From assembly GCA_905182995.1 (NCBI GenBank), contig CAJJDP010000035.1:544869-608868 (forward strand): DNA of 64,000 nt, given 5' to 3'. Origin of the DNA: Paramecium octaurelia (taxonomy: Eukaryota > Ciliophora > Oligohymenophorea > Peniculida > Parameciidae). The position numbers and the translations under genes were made by a program. Below, one piece after another: positions 1-10,895 of this stretch (position 1 is its first letter; each line of letters starts with the position of its first letter). The notes beneath the pieces were generated by a model. The model was not told the DNA's origin, ran no database searches, and saw nothing but the letters and a program-made list of their open reading frames with translations.

Positions 1-120
1 TAATTTAAAGTACAACGAGATTTTTAAATAGTTTTCAGGGTTACGTCATTTGTAGTTTGGGCTATTTATAATACTAAATTAAATTTATTAAAAAATATAT
101 TAAAAATACACCAAACTGAT

Positions 121-315
121 ATGGGAATTTGTAAATCAAAAACAAAAAACGAAATGGATGCTCAATTGTAAGGTTCCTTTGCACAAGTCATCAATAAAGG
201 ACCTGAAAAGAACGATATTGAGGCTTTGATCAGAGAAAAAACACAATCTCAAGATTTGTACAATCCATACAGAAATCCAATTCTTAATAGACGTCTCAGA
301 TAGTCCCCAGCCTGA
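121..315 (+). CDS. Small N-myristoylation-type protein, tandem copy 1
   Basis: 64 aa single-exon frame in the ciliate code, ending at TGA. It begins MGICKSK, a good N-myristoylation consensus (Gly2, Ser6) with a Cys4 that could be palmitoylated, so I infer a small peripheral membrane protein. The C-terminal half carries REKT followed by NPYRNPILNRR. The same REKT...NP..NPI..RR pattern recurs in the next gene on the same strand (471-686), so the two are diverged tandem paralogues. Function is not recognised. No signal peptide or transmembrane segment. Confidence 0.75.
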
Positions 316-470
316 TTGATTTTATATATATGTTGTTTATTGATATCTTTCTGATGAATTTAGATAAATTCCCCTTTAAGTACATGAAAATTTTCAATTT
401 CTTATATCATACTATTTTTCATGTCGTATTTATATTAATTAGTATCTTGATCAATTAATTAAATAAAAAA

Positions 471-686
471 ATGGGAACTTGTGCTGCTCAAAAATAAAAA
501 AGAATCTAAAATGATGGGGAATTATCAGAAACTATGCTCAAAGTCAGAATGTCGAATGACAGTCAGGCTGTTTTGAGAGAGAAAACGAAATAAAAGGGAA
601 GTTTTAATCCATTTAAAAATCCAATAGTAAGTCGAAGAATAAAGGAAATTCCTGCTCAATCAATCAATTGCTCTCTAATTGAATGA
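471..686 (+). CDS. Small N-myristoylation-type protein, tandem copy 2
   Basis: 71 aa, single exon, 155 bp downstream of its paralogue. It starts MGTCAAQK, again Gly2 and Cys4 as in acylated proteins, although position 6 is Ala rather than Ser, so the myristoylation signal is weaker than in copy 1. It shares the REKT...NPFKNPIVSRR block with copy 1. In-frame TAA codons are read as Gln. The N-terminal thirds have diverged, so I infer an old duplication. Function unknown. Confidence 0.72.
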
Positions 687-1173
687 AAAATCAATACTAA
701 ATATAGATCCTATTGTGTTAAACTGTATCAATTAATTTATATTATATAAAATTAAACAAACTATTTTTAAATCTAAAAAATAAAAGTTTGGCTTTTTTTC
801 AAATTACTTTTAAGATTTTCTCATAGCTGCATCTCCCTTTCCCAAGTTTTCAATGGTTAATTAGAAAAATTATAAACATCTAAGAAATTATCTTTAATAT
901 GTTTAGGGAAATAATAAATAATTTATATTTAACAACTCACTTGAATTTAGATGTATATGTTGATGCAAAAATTGACATAGGTTTTGATTTCTATTAACAT
1001 AGACGGGGTTAATAGTAAAAATATTGTAAAGAACTCTATATTTTAAATAATTATTAAATTGAAAATTGTATTAACTTTTTTCAAAGTATTTGTCATTTTG
1101 CATTATTAATTGATATTAATGATTGTGTTTTTAAATAAATAAATAAAAGGAAATAAAATCATAATTTCCAAAC
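687..1173. other. Intergenic, no gene seen
   Basis: About 490 bp of AT-rich DNA between the small acylated protein and the next plus-strand gene. I found no convincing spliced or unspliced frame and no RNA gene. Confidence 0.5.
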
Positions 1174-1922
1174 ATGAGTGTAAGGAGACTTAGAAGTGGA
1201 GGTATGCATGCAAATTCGGAAGAGGAATACTTGAATGTATGATTTTATGTGTATTACTCTAGAAAATTGTTAAAATGGAGAAATAATAAAAGAAAAAAAC
1301 TATTAGCTAAGATGATGAATACTTTGATGGATTCATTGTAAATTCATAATTTACATTTGAATGCATCGAGCAGCCTCAACTACCTTAGATCACTCAGAAA
1401 TCTCACTTTATTTTAATTATGATTGATGATCTTCATTTAAGTCCCAGAAGACTGTAAAATATGATAGAATACAGTAATTTCATGTTAAAAGTATTTTTAG
1501 CAGACAATTGTGAAACAATGACTTAGAGTACGAATGATGATTCCTCAACTTGGAGTCCTTAAATTATGAACTATGACTGTATAGTTCACACATATACCTA
1601 AGAATGTGTGAATCATCTCTTTAATATATGGATAATAAATACACCCATTATTAATTCAACTTTTAAATGTATGATAACTATCAATAGTAGATTGCTATTA
1701 CCAGCTATTTGAAGCCTTGATATGTGTCAACAATATTAAGAGCAACTTATTTTAAGAGGTTTTTGAGGAGATGAGACAAATAAATAGTAAAGTTCAGTAA
1801 TTCCACATTAAGGAAAATGATGAGGTTAACCATTATTAATATGCTAGGCTTCCCCCGAAAGGAAATAGATAAATAATCTTCAATAAATTTTAAAAACCTT
1901 AATCGATTCGAGAACTCCATGA
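1174..1922 (+). CDS. Unknown protein, three predicted introns
   Basis: About 226 aa. The start MSVRRLRSGG is followed by predicted introns at 1237-1262 (26 nt), 1669-1687 or -1690, and 1825-1847 (23 nt, unusual GTTA donor). Exons sum to whole codons and stop at TGA 1920. A further in-phase intron near 1455-1475 is possible. The C-terminus ASPERKQINNLQQILKTL looks like an amphipathic helix. I do not recognise a family. Confidence in coding is moderate because two of the introns rest on frame continuity alone. Confidence 0.55.
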
Positions 1923-2053
1923 AGACAGCACATTAATGTAAATTTTGTTTATTGTTTATGTTTCTATATTATAAATAAGAATTCGCATCTATTTATATAT
2001 AAAATATATACAAACACTTTTAATTAATAAATTAATTATTTTAATAAACAAAA

Positions 2054-2371
2054 ATGGCAGATCAATCATAAGCAGAATATTTGAACTTAAAAGTCAAATC
2101 TCAGGATGGTGAAGAGGTTTTCTTTAAAATCAAAAAGGCCACATAATTTAAGAAATTGATGGATGCCTATTGTTCTAGGCAAAATGTATTATGAAGTGAA
2201 TATTTTAGCTCCAAATCTAAAATGTGAGATTTTTATTTGATGGAGAAAGAATTTTGGAGACCTAAACACCAGCAGATGTATATTTAATCCCCTATCTATT
2301 AGATTGGAATGGAAACCGGAGACGAGATTGATGTTGTAATTGAATAAGTTGGTGGATATAAAATAATGTGA
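2054..2371 (+). CDS. SUMO: SUMO (small ubiquitin-like modifier)
   Basis: 89 aa after removing introns 2186-2208 (23 nt) and 2278-2302 (25 nt). SUMO is conjugated to lysines of target proteins by the E1/Ubc9 cascade, mainly in the nucleus. Seen: an unstructured start (MADQSQAEYLNLKVKS), the ubiquitin-fold strand block KVKSQDGEEVFFKIKK, FLFDGERI, the acidic ETGDEIDVVIEQ segment typical of SUMO, and a Gly-Gly followed by the short tail YKIM that a SUMO protease would remove. Length fits the family. In ciliates SUMOylation is linked to sexual development and programmed DNA elimination; that is family knowledge, not seen here. Confidence 0.93.
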
Positions 2372-2503
2372 TGTTATCATTATATTTTATAACATATAAA
2401 TTATACTCTCCATCTTTCCTTTTCACTTATATCCTATACCTGCAGTCAACAACCTTTTCTTTAATCAACTTATTATATAGTCAAATTCTTTTAATATTTA
2501 TTA

Positions 2504-3093
2504 CATGAATGAAAATCATTTACAAAGATTGCCACATAAAGTTTAATATCACTTCAGTCATGCCAAGTTAAATTTCTACAAAATAAATCGTTATAGACTA
2601 GTCCTTAAACAAAGGTATGAGATCATTTATGCATATAGAAAATCTTAACCTACTTTGATGTTATGATTATTTTACTATTTAGGTATTGTATTATAAAAAG
2701 AATTAGATTTCCCATTTAAAGGTCATCAAAGATGATATTTACATGCTCTTACATTATGTTTTCACTATTCTTAAAAAGTAGATGAGGTTAAAAATTAAAT
2801 GAATTAATTTATGGATTGTATTGGATACTTAAGAAATCAAAAATTACATTATTAAATTTTGTAGATTTTATACTGAAGCAACTCTTTAAAAGACTGAAAA
2901 CAAGTTTCAACAACATAATAGAAGATATTATGATAAAACAAGATTTTATTATGAGTGGTCAATCAATCTATAGTATGCTTAAGAATTAAGAGAATTGTTA
3001 TTCTAAGCAGCTTCATTAATTAATATTCCAAATTTAAAAAGAGCTATCACATTAGTTTAATATTAATTTCATAAGAACCATATGATATTTTGA
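2504..3093 (+). CDS. Unknown protein, structure uncertain
   Basis: A start MNENHLQRLPHK reads through about 35 residues. A later segment, with motifs FCRFYTEATLQKTENKFQQH and ALVQYQFHKNH-like text, reads cleanly to TGA at 3091. Between them no single choice of short introns keeps the frame: a TGA near 2800 must be removed. It is either an intron I cannot place or a lesion. No known domain is recognised. Treat ends as good and the middle as unsolved. Confidence 0.4.
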
Positions 3094-3422
3094 AACTTTA
3101 ATGTCTAGTTAAAAAATTACTTTTTAAGATAGAAATTAATTAAAAAATAATAATTTATAATACTATAAAGTGAATTTCGGAAGATCAAATTGGTCTTGAT
3201 GTCTCTCCTTATTATTTTTTTGAATTAAAACATATTGTTTATTGATTAAGCATTCTGTATTTAAAGGTAAACATCACGAAAATTCAGCTACTAAATAAAA
3301 TATTTATGATCTTTATAAAACTACAATTGTATTTTGGAAATTCAGATTAACAATTTTGATAGGTTACAAAGATACATGATATAGAATAAGAAAATATATA
3401 ATATACTATTCTTATAAATTTA

Positions 3423-5072
3423 TCATAAAATGGAATCATAATCGTAAGGTTCCGGGATATTAAAATACTACTCTGATTTAATTGGTTATTCTTTGATGAT
3501 AGGTTTTCTTTTATACTGATCTCGAAACTATTGATCATCATCTGATTTATTATCTTCTTCATATTATTCTTTATGTGTAATTTTAACTTAGTTTTAGGGT
3601 CTTTGTGGTTTTAATTGTTAATAATAAGATGATATACTTTATGCAATTTAATTAGAATAAAGCCAGTCTGGTTTGTAATCTTAACCTAAAGCATGTCTAT
3701 GACAGAGCATCCTAAATCTTTCGTTGTCTAAATATTAATTTGAAGGATCCAACTCTTTCCAACAATAATAGTGAATCCATACATTGCATTCCTTATTATT
3801 ACATTTCATTGTGGCTCCTCTTCTCTTACATAGATAACAAAATGTATCATAAGCAATTCTGACAGCATTGCATAAAGATTCAAAATCTACAGATCCTTTC
3901 ACTTCATCACAATCTACCATTGAAGACCAATATACACAGAGATCATGAAAGTAAATTCCACTTCTTTCCACAAGAAATTATTTTTCTTTTCTATTAGCCA
4001 CTGCCTTTTTAAAAGCTTCAAATAGATGTAGATCTAATGCAACAGGTCCGTATAGATCTCCATACTTACAATTCAAAAATTCTTTAATTCTAGCAAATTT
4101 TGGATGACATTTACAAATAATACAAGCATTTCTAGGTTCTACGACCCAATTCCTTGGTTTGAATCTTACGTAACTAAGATCATGATACCACATCTTGTGT
4201 CCAGCAACAATTGATATCTTTTCAACTCTTCCAACTCCTTAATTACAAGGTTCTTCAACAGGATTTGTTTCTGATTTATATCTCTTTAATTTTTTGAATG
4301 GGTTGTTATCTGGTCTATCGATGATAAACTTTTCAAAGATTTTATCCTCTTCAGTTAGGGTTTCTGATTCAAAGATGATTGTATTAAATTGGGCATTGTG
4401 AACTAAATCCAAGCCATTTTTAAATTGCAGATTCAATGTGTTGTATGAATCAGGTTACATCATCTTAGTATCTAGGGATTATCTTATTTACTTCAATTGA
4501 TTCAATACAGGTTCTAAGAAATTTTAATACAATTTTTCATTGGGAACAAATAGATGATTCGTTTGACATGAAGCTACAGAAATTAAGGATAATCTTTTTT
4601 ATTGAAAACACATTCTTTTAAGAACTCCTTAAAGTTATTCTTGGAACAATGGTTATTAGGAATCTACTCCATAGACATAATATATCAGATTGTTTAGTAA
4701 GCAAACATCATTGGAAATTTATCGATATTTTTCAAATTAGGCTTTTATCTAACTCAATTTCTCATTAAAATATTCTATCTAAATTTCTAGTTCTTCAATT
4801 ATAGCCATTAAACTGGAAGTGGTACGACCAATGAGAGGATCTATTTGATTTGGAGTTTTGTATTTCCCATCATAATTGACCAATCTTTTGAGTATATCCA
4901 AAAATTCATTAGCTTCGACAACATTATGATTTTCATGTAATTTTCTACACAATTTACAGATAAATCCTTGACTTAAACAGGATGGTGTTAAACAGACCAA
5001 ATTTAGACATTCTGAAGTGTGCAAGCTACAAGTCGTATTTAATAATGGTACTTATTCTAGTTTAGTATTCAT
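3423..5072 (-). CDS. Extended PHD (ePHD) zinc-finger protein
   Basis: 549 aa in one uninterrupted exon, rare in this window. Residues from about 15 hold a Cys/His-rich B-box-like knot (CSLHTSEC, then CxxC and HxxH pairs). Residues about 315-530 form an extended PHD: CIICKCH, then HDLCVYW, then CYLCKRRGATMKC, C..W.H..C and a final CHRH. This C2HC-plus-PHD module in MLL, JADE, BRPF and PHF6 families reads chromatin or DNA. I infer a nuclear chromatin protein. The tail is acidic and Gln/Asp rich, ending DYDSIL. Start chosen as the first ATG upstream of the Cys-rich knot. Exact partner family is not determinable by eye. Confidence 0.85.
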
Positions 5073-5237
5073 ATGTATATAAAAAAATTAAGGATTATTT
5101 CTAAAAATGGAAAATTTATTTAATAAAATCATTCAAATTATTATATTATCATACCCTTTTTAAATTGCTATTATTACTATAACTATTTCTTAAATAAAAT
5201 AAATATTTCGAATTTATGTAATTTTTATATTATTTTT

Positions 5238-5699
5238 ATGTTAGACAAAGCCCTTTCTTATTGCCTACAAGAAGAAACACCGGTTTCTATTGCTGATATC
5301 ATGCAGATCTCATAAGAATAGCAAATAAACCACAAACAACCAAAGATCCTGGCCCAACCAATTAAATTAGATTTTCAATAAATTTAATAAAAATTCATCA
5401 AACAATCATCAATTAAGGACATGATCAATCAGACAAGTTAGGAATTCAAATAAACACCCAAAATTACCTAAGACTTTACTCCTTACCAGAGCGGGTGGTA
5501 AAAAAACATACTTACCAAATACTATAATCTCAATACAGGAAATAACAGCTTCTGCAACAGTATTAATTTATATACAATAGAAACAAGAAGGAGGGCTTAT
5601 TCGATCTAGATGAATACTAAAAAGGTCAATTTAAGAATTAGAGATATGTCAATGTTTACAGAGAGAAAATTTAAATTAGAATCCAACAATTAGTTCTGA
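5238..5699 (+). CDS. Unknown Gln-rich protein
   Basis: 153 aa, single exon, stop TGA 5697. It is rich in Gln (many TAA/TAG), Lys and Asn, with a helical N-terminus MLDKALSYCLQEE and a basic C-terminus. No domain, signal peptide or membrane segment is recognised. It diverges from the ePHD gene with 165 bp between the starts. The even reading frame and Gln-rich composition match other genes here, so I accept it as coding, without a function. Confidence 0.65.
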
Positions 5700-5921
5700 T
5701 TTTCAAATAATATAATTATTATCTAAAATGCTATTGAAAGTTTTTTGTTTCTATCATTGTAATCTAAGGTTTAATATTACTACATTTTTATTATTGTTTT
5801 AACTTTTCGATGATTTTTGCAACTCTTTTGATCTGCTTTAAGAAGAAGAGATTAAATCAGTGGTTTATATCTCAAAAATAAGGATAATATTCATTAGCTG
5901 AGATTAAAAAATTCCATAAGA

Positions 5922-6413
5922 ATGATGAAATCAATTATTTATTCTATTTTTTTTATTTTCTCTTTAAGAACATTAACCGAAGAAATTGCAGATGAGCACC
6001 TGATGAAAACAACTTCAAGCCATAACATTACTTGGTTGCTTGATAATTTTATCGATAAATATTATATTTTAACAATCAGAATAGATATCAAAAAATAGAT
6101 TTCATTCCTTTCACTAATTGATTAGAAGCAGACTATAGTTTTATTTATAACAAAAAACTTTGAATCAAAAGTAAAAATGATAAGAATTGAAATTTTAATA
6201 TTAAGTTTACAATAACGGATGTAGAGAAATAAGTCTCGGAATTTTTATCAAGAAAAACAATTATAATTTCTTTAAGAGGAAGTGTTAACACATAATTAGA
6301 GAAGATATTGTTCCAAATTCTAAACAAATAAAGCTAACAAAAAATTGAAAATAATTATTTCTACCAATAAATTACTTTTAATGTCTTTTATTATAATTGC
6401 TATATCAAATTGA
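5922..6413 (+). CDS. Doubtful frame, possibly degenerate secreted protein
   Basis: Open frame starting MMKSIIYSIFFIFSL, which resembles a signal peptide, and running to TGA 6411, three bases from the end of the convergent bL28m gene. An alternative reading removes a 35-nt intron near 6170-6204 and gives FTITDVEKQVSEFL followed by TIIISLRGSVNT, faintly like the strand before a class-3 lipase nucleophile elbow, but it would then run into bL28m. With one stop codon such frames arise easily by chance. Low confidence; may be a pseudogene. Confidence 0.25.
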
Positions 6414-6416
6414 CAA

Positions 6417-7165
6417 TCAAATATTCCCCAATGCTTTATCAACATCTCTTTATCCTTCTTCAACTGCTTTTAATGTAAGTCTGATTTTCTCCTTATCTTT
6501 CTTCTTTAAAAATTCAGCCAAAGCTTTCTCTCCTTCGACTTTTGCAAATTCAGGCCATTCTTTTTCATCCTAAAAGAACTTTTCATTTAAAACTGGATGC
6601 ATAACATCATTAGTATCTTCAAACTAAGAAATTTAATGGTATCTACCTTATCTTTCAAAGAGTCATATTCTCTCAATTTTCTTAATTCTTCAGGATTCAT
6701 TTCATTGGGTGTTCTTATTTTCAAAAATGTCAAATCTTTATGTCTGATTTCAGGTGGATGCCATACAACTGCAGGTCTTCTGCTGAATCTTTGAGCTCTT
6801 CTTGAGTATTTGTGAGGCCTAGCTTTTAAAACGTGTGGTATCTAAATATTTAGTAAAATATTAACCTCAAAAGAGGGGTCATTAATTTTAGTAAGCATCA
6901 ATTTTCTTAAATATTCACCATAAATAGAATCTAAATCTTAGGGTTTCGTCAATAAAATGTAATTATCAAAACTGCCAGCCTTTCGAATACATTTCATTGT
7001 CTTTGCAGTAACTTTAACATGTATTCTTCTCCCTAAAATTAAGGATTCATAAGTTTATTTTTGAACATTCGGCATCCAAGATCGTCGAGTTCTATTTATG
7101 AATGGAATATGCTCACTTTTTTTCTGAAAAACAAGTCTGGTTTCCTGATTTTGGTTATTTGCCAT
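6417..7165 (-). CDS. mrpl28: Mitochondrial ribosomal protein bL28m
   Basis: 233 aa after removing predicted introns 6842-6865 (24 nt) and 6624-6646 (23 nt). It is a component of the large mitoribosomal subunit. The bL28 core is clear near residues 25-75: RTRRSWMPNVQKQTYESLIL, then IHVKVTAKTMKCIRKAGSFD and NYILLTKP. The family pattern R.W.PN...K, VKV, IxKxGxFD.YLL fits. The C-terminal charged extension (HPPEIRHKDLTFLKIRTPNE) is typical of the longer mitochondrial form. The start is fixed by an in-frame TGA just upstream. The 24-nt intron contains no in-frame stop, so it might be coding in some transcripts. Confidence 0.88.
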
Positions 7166-7313
7166 GCCAAAGACAAAATTGACTCATAATAGTATGTTTT
7201 GGGATTTGCTTTTGACAGATTCTTTTAATTAAGGCTGTGTCTAATAATTATCTTGGACTCAATTAGGATATGCTTTTGGTAGTTGGATGAGCACTAAGCC
7301 AATATTGAAATGA

Positions 7314-7649
7314 AGGGCGGTAACTTAATTATTTCATACCTTTGAGTAGGACATTCATTATTTATTAATAAAAAATAAATATAATATTTTAGTATATCAG
7401 CAATAATAATATTTTTAGTTTAACGATTTTATTAATGTTCAGGGACAGTTGATTTAAGTACATAAAAATGCAATCCTGATTTGAAATTGATTGGCCTTCA
7501 TAGTGTTAATTGAAAGTTATCGTGATATTGGAATTATAATTCAGAAAAAGTGGAGTTGTGAATTGTTGTTGAATTTTAAACAATACTTTCAATCAAATAT
7601 AAATTATATCTGTTCGAATATTTATTAATAAAAATCAATATTATTAATA
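7314..7649. other. Intergenic, no gene seen
   Basis: AT-rich stretch between the bL28m region and the small-gene run. A 39-codon frame at 7194-7313 precedes it but is not supported. No structured element noticed. Confidence 0.4.
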
Positions 7650-7970
7650 ATGGACATATATTAGCATTCTTATACACTCCCACCTAAGCGATTGTGCAAG
7701 GAGCCTAAATTGGCAATTTCAATTTTGAAAAGAAAGTTCATCGAGCCAATCTAAGATTTTGCTGGTGTTAGAAGAACTAGAACAAGTTTTTCGCCTTAGA
7801 GGAGAATGAAATCAATTTAAACGAGATAAAAGTCAGCGATCCAAACATTTAATTTTGAGGTAGGATAGATAATTGTTCCTAAAAGAAATTCTAGAGTAAC
7901 TCGATTCTAAGGGCCAAATTTTCCATTTAATCTTAATTACTTGATAAAACAAATGAATGCTTTAAAATGA
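7650..7970 (+). CDS. Unknown basic protein
   Basis: 106 aa, single exon, TGA 7968. Strongly basic with Arg/Lys patches (RRTRTSFSPQRRMKS) and no recognised fold. It is the first of three closely spaced short genes on the plus strand: only 21 bp separate its stop from the next start. Such spacing is tight even for this genome. Could be a nucleic-acid-binding or cytoskeletal peptide; not determinable. Confidence 0.6.
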
Positions 7971-7991
7971 TTATTTTTTATTTTTTATAAT

Positions 7992-8342
7992 ATGTAAAAT
8001 AACTTTGGATTGCAAAGAATAATTCGAACTGAAGACGATTAAGAATATATATAAAAATAGAAAAAGTGTTTTGCTAAGGCAATTGTTTGTAAAAAAAAAG
8101 CATTAAGAAATGAACCTAAAATGAGTGTTAGTACTCATTGCAAGGTGAGGTCTAAGGAACCTATGATAATCTCGATTAATAAAATGAGTTAGGAAAAACT
8201 GTTAGATTTACTATGTTTATCAACTTAGGATTTAAAGGAGAGATTTCTGAAACCGTCAATCAAACATGAAAAAATAAGAATAGTCAATAATAAACATTTA
8301 CCAAGGGATTTTTTAAACCTGGAGAGTGAAATACAAAATTGA
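7992..8342 (+). CDS. Unknown basic Cys-containing protein
   Basis: 116 aa, single exon, TGA 8340. Lys-rich with scattered cysteines (KKCFAKAIVCKKK) and no recognisable domain. It lies 21 bp after the preceding gene and 52 bp before the next, all on plus. No detectable similarity to its neighbours by eye. Confidence 0.6.
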
Positions 8343-8394
8343 TTTTTATTGATTTTATATATAATTATAATTCAAATTTGAATTGTGGTTAAGT

Positions 8395-8934
8395 ATGTCT
8401 GCGCAAAAAAATAAGTAGGGATGTTCTAAAAGCAAGAAGGCTTCAATAACGAAAGATTAGAGCGACAGCGGTTTTTTGATTGTGAGTCCTATGAAGGAAC
8501 TATCGCCAATAAAGGAGAAAATAAGCGAAGAATAAAAGTGTATAGAAGTAGTTGAATTTGGATGGCAAAGACACAAGTTAGGAGGGGAAATACGATATTT
8601 AGAGCAATTTTACATTGAAAATCCAAATTTATAAAAATCTGATATCTAGCGCCTAGATTTAGATAGTTGTCTAGATGAATAAGGGAAGCCTGTGTACCGC
8701 AAGACAACTTAAGCGTTGATGTAAAACATGGCATTAAAAATCTAATCTCGAATATCGATGGCAGGAGAGTAAATTTATTCATCGATTCCATTACAATAGG
8801 CATGTTTGAGTGACTATCACTGTTTCAAAGGTGATTATGGTAAGGATTGGAAGGGTCATTAGGTGATCAAGAGTAAAACTTTGAGTGGAACAAAAAGAGG
8901 TTAGACATCAAGCAAAAAAATAATATAATAATGA
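8395..8934 (+). CDS. Unknown protein overlapping the next gene by 4 nt
   Basis: 179 aa, single exon, TGA 8932-8934. N-terminus Lys/Ser rich, with a Ser-Pro segment (SPMKELSPIKEKISEE) that could be phosphorylated, then a mixed charged region. No known domain. Its stop codon overlaps the next gene's ATG in the sequence ATGA (8931-8934), which is very unusual for a monocistronic eukaryotic gene. Either the downstream 5'UTR lies inside this gene or this gene's true 3' end is earlier through an intron I did not see. Confidence 0.6.
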
Positions 8935-10838
8935 TTATAATTAAAACGGCTTTTGTATTGTTTTTATTGGTACTCTCAGTTGTTGGAGTGCAAATGTCTG
9001 CTGGTCCTGAAGCAAAAGTCTATAATTGTGCCAATATTGAGTTGATAGAATTGATTGGTGGCGATCCATTACCAATAGATACAAGCAAAGAAAGATATGT
9101 GAGTTTTCAAGGCGATGTGCGATTCTCTGTGAAAACTCACAAATAAACAATGGATAGTTTAAAGGAGGGGAAGGATTATTTTGGAACGAATTCAATTCAC
9201 TATAGTTCAATTTAGAATGGAATTTATATATTTGTTGTGGAGAAATCATAAGAAAATATAATCCAAACATATATCAAAACTAATTTAAAGAGGTAATACA
9301 AACAAGCTCAGATACCTAAAGCCTTTTATTTAAAAACAATAATCGAAGGAGATCAAAAATATGCAATTCATTAAATTGTAATCAGTGATAAACAAGAAAT
9401 GAAAAGAGAATTATTTAAAGAAGAAAAGGAAACCATGCAATCTGTAATATTTTATAAATATAAGAGTTTACTGGTTTACAATTCTCAAAGAAAAGTGTGA
9501 TTATGGTATTTGCAACATTGGAGACCGGAACAAATAGTGATTTCACTGCAGACGAGTCATTCCTATAAGGAGTCCAGGCAATATTAGAATCCATTAATTA
9601 AGGAAGTAAATAAATTGTCTTCAATAAGAAAAGTGCGATCAATTCTTTTGTAAGCCACCATCCATTGCCAATTTGGCTGAAGCCTTGTCTGATCTCCCGG
9701 TACTTAAACTCACATGCCAAAAGAAAATGTGCTCATATACCTAAGGAGGATAAACAAAAGTGCTTTTCACAAAATGTAATTTAAAATTGTACACTTAATT
9801 TAGATCCCTTTTTATAGACCGATAAAAACTTTAGATCACTTGAGAAGGCAATAAATGGTATGTTGTTGACGACTTTATCGCCTATAAATTAAAAGTTTGT
9901 ATCGATTACTGCCTAATTCGCTATGAAATGCAATACATAAGATTTTGACTTCCATTCTGGAGGATACAGTGGAGCATTTCAAGCAATTAAACTTGGAGAT
10001 CATAAGCTTTACAGTGCATTAATAATAGAACCAGGGTACAATGGAATTAAAAGAAGGCTACAAACCTAAACACCTGAATGTAATACTCTCTTTGTAATTA
10101 CTAGTTTATGATTTATTGGAAGGAATTGAATAGGTTAAGTCCATTTATTATTTTATGATTATTACAAGCAAAGGACCAGAGGAGTTATTTAATGAGATTG
10201 TTTCAGTCATTGAAAAAACTAAAATGTCAGATCAAAAGAAGTTTGAATGCACACCAATTCCAAAAGAAGATGATATCTCATTTATCCAATTGAATTCCAA
10301 AGTTAATAGTTAGAAACCATAAAATCGAAACGAGAAATCTGAGGAATATGAATACGTCTATGAATATGCTTATGATGATGATGAACTTGGAGAGTATGAA
10401 TATGTCTACGAATATCAATATGAAGAATTGCCAGAAGAATTAAATTAATAAGAATTCTATGAAGAAGCCAATGATTTATAATCAGATTCAATTGAGTTTG
10501 ATTAATCAACAGACGATTCAGATTCAGAAGATATAGAAAATTAGAATATTCCACAAGCTGATCTATTAGAAGTTTAATAGAATGAAATGTGCTTCTATGC
10601 ATTTTCAGAATGTGATTTCTAGGGTGCTTCACTCAAAATTTGTGGGCCTACTCCAAGTATACCAAGAGAATTATAGAACTTTTTGATATAGTCTATAAAA
10701 ATGCCTGATTCGATGCGAATCACGTTGTATACAAATTAGCAATAGAAAATCACCATTGAAGGAAATCAAGAGTGCTTGTAGAGACCTTTTGAAATTGATT
10801 AGATGAGGCCGTAAAGATAAGTGTTGAGTCATCAATGA
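8931..10838 (+). CDS. Secreted/lumenal acidic repeat protein
   Basis: 602 aa after introns 9444-9466 (23), 9606-9628 (23), 9776-9803 (28) and 10080-10104 (25). A clear signal peptide: MIIIKTAFVLFLLVLSVVG then VQMSAGPEAK. No other membrane segment. The middle has paired cysteines (FFCKPPSIANLAEALSDL, TCQKKMCSYTQGG). Around residues 395-480 lies a very acidic Tyr repeat (EYEYVYEYAYDDDELGEYEY) and an Asp/Ser/Glu-rich run. The C-terminal 85 residues (CFYAFSECDFQGASLKICG, then SIKMPDSMRITLY) resemble a beta/gamma-crystallin-type Greek-key pattern, a weak impression. I infer a secreted, surface or secretory-granule protein. Function unknown. Confidence 0.8.
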
Positions 10839-10895
10839 AAATGCAATATTAGATGAACATTTTTATTAAATCATTTAATAAAATTATATATTACC

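Noticed and set aside
7194-7313. 39-codon plus-strand frame starting MFWDLLLTDS just upstream of the bL28m start
   Set aside because: Only 28 bp from the divergent bL28m ATG, no domain, and frames this short are common with a single stop codon.
10303-10632. 109-codon His/Ile-rich minus frame
   Set aside because: Complement of the acidic Tyr/Asp repeat of the secreted protein; the His and Ile content is an artefact of that repeat.
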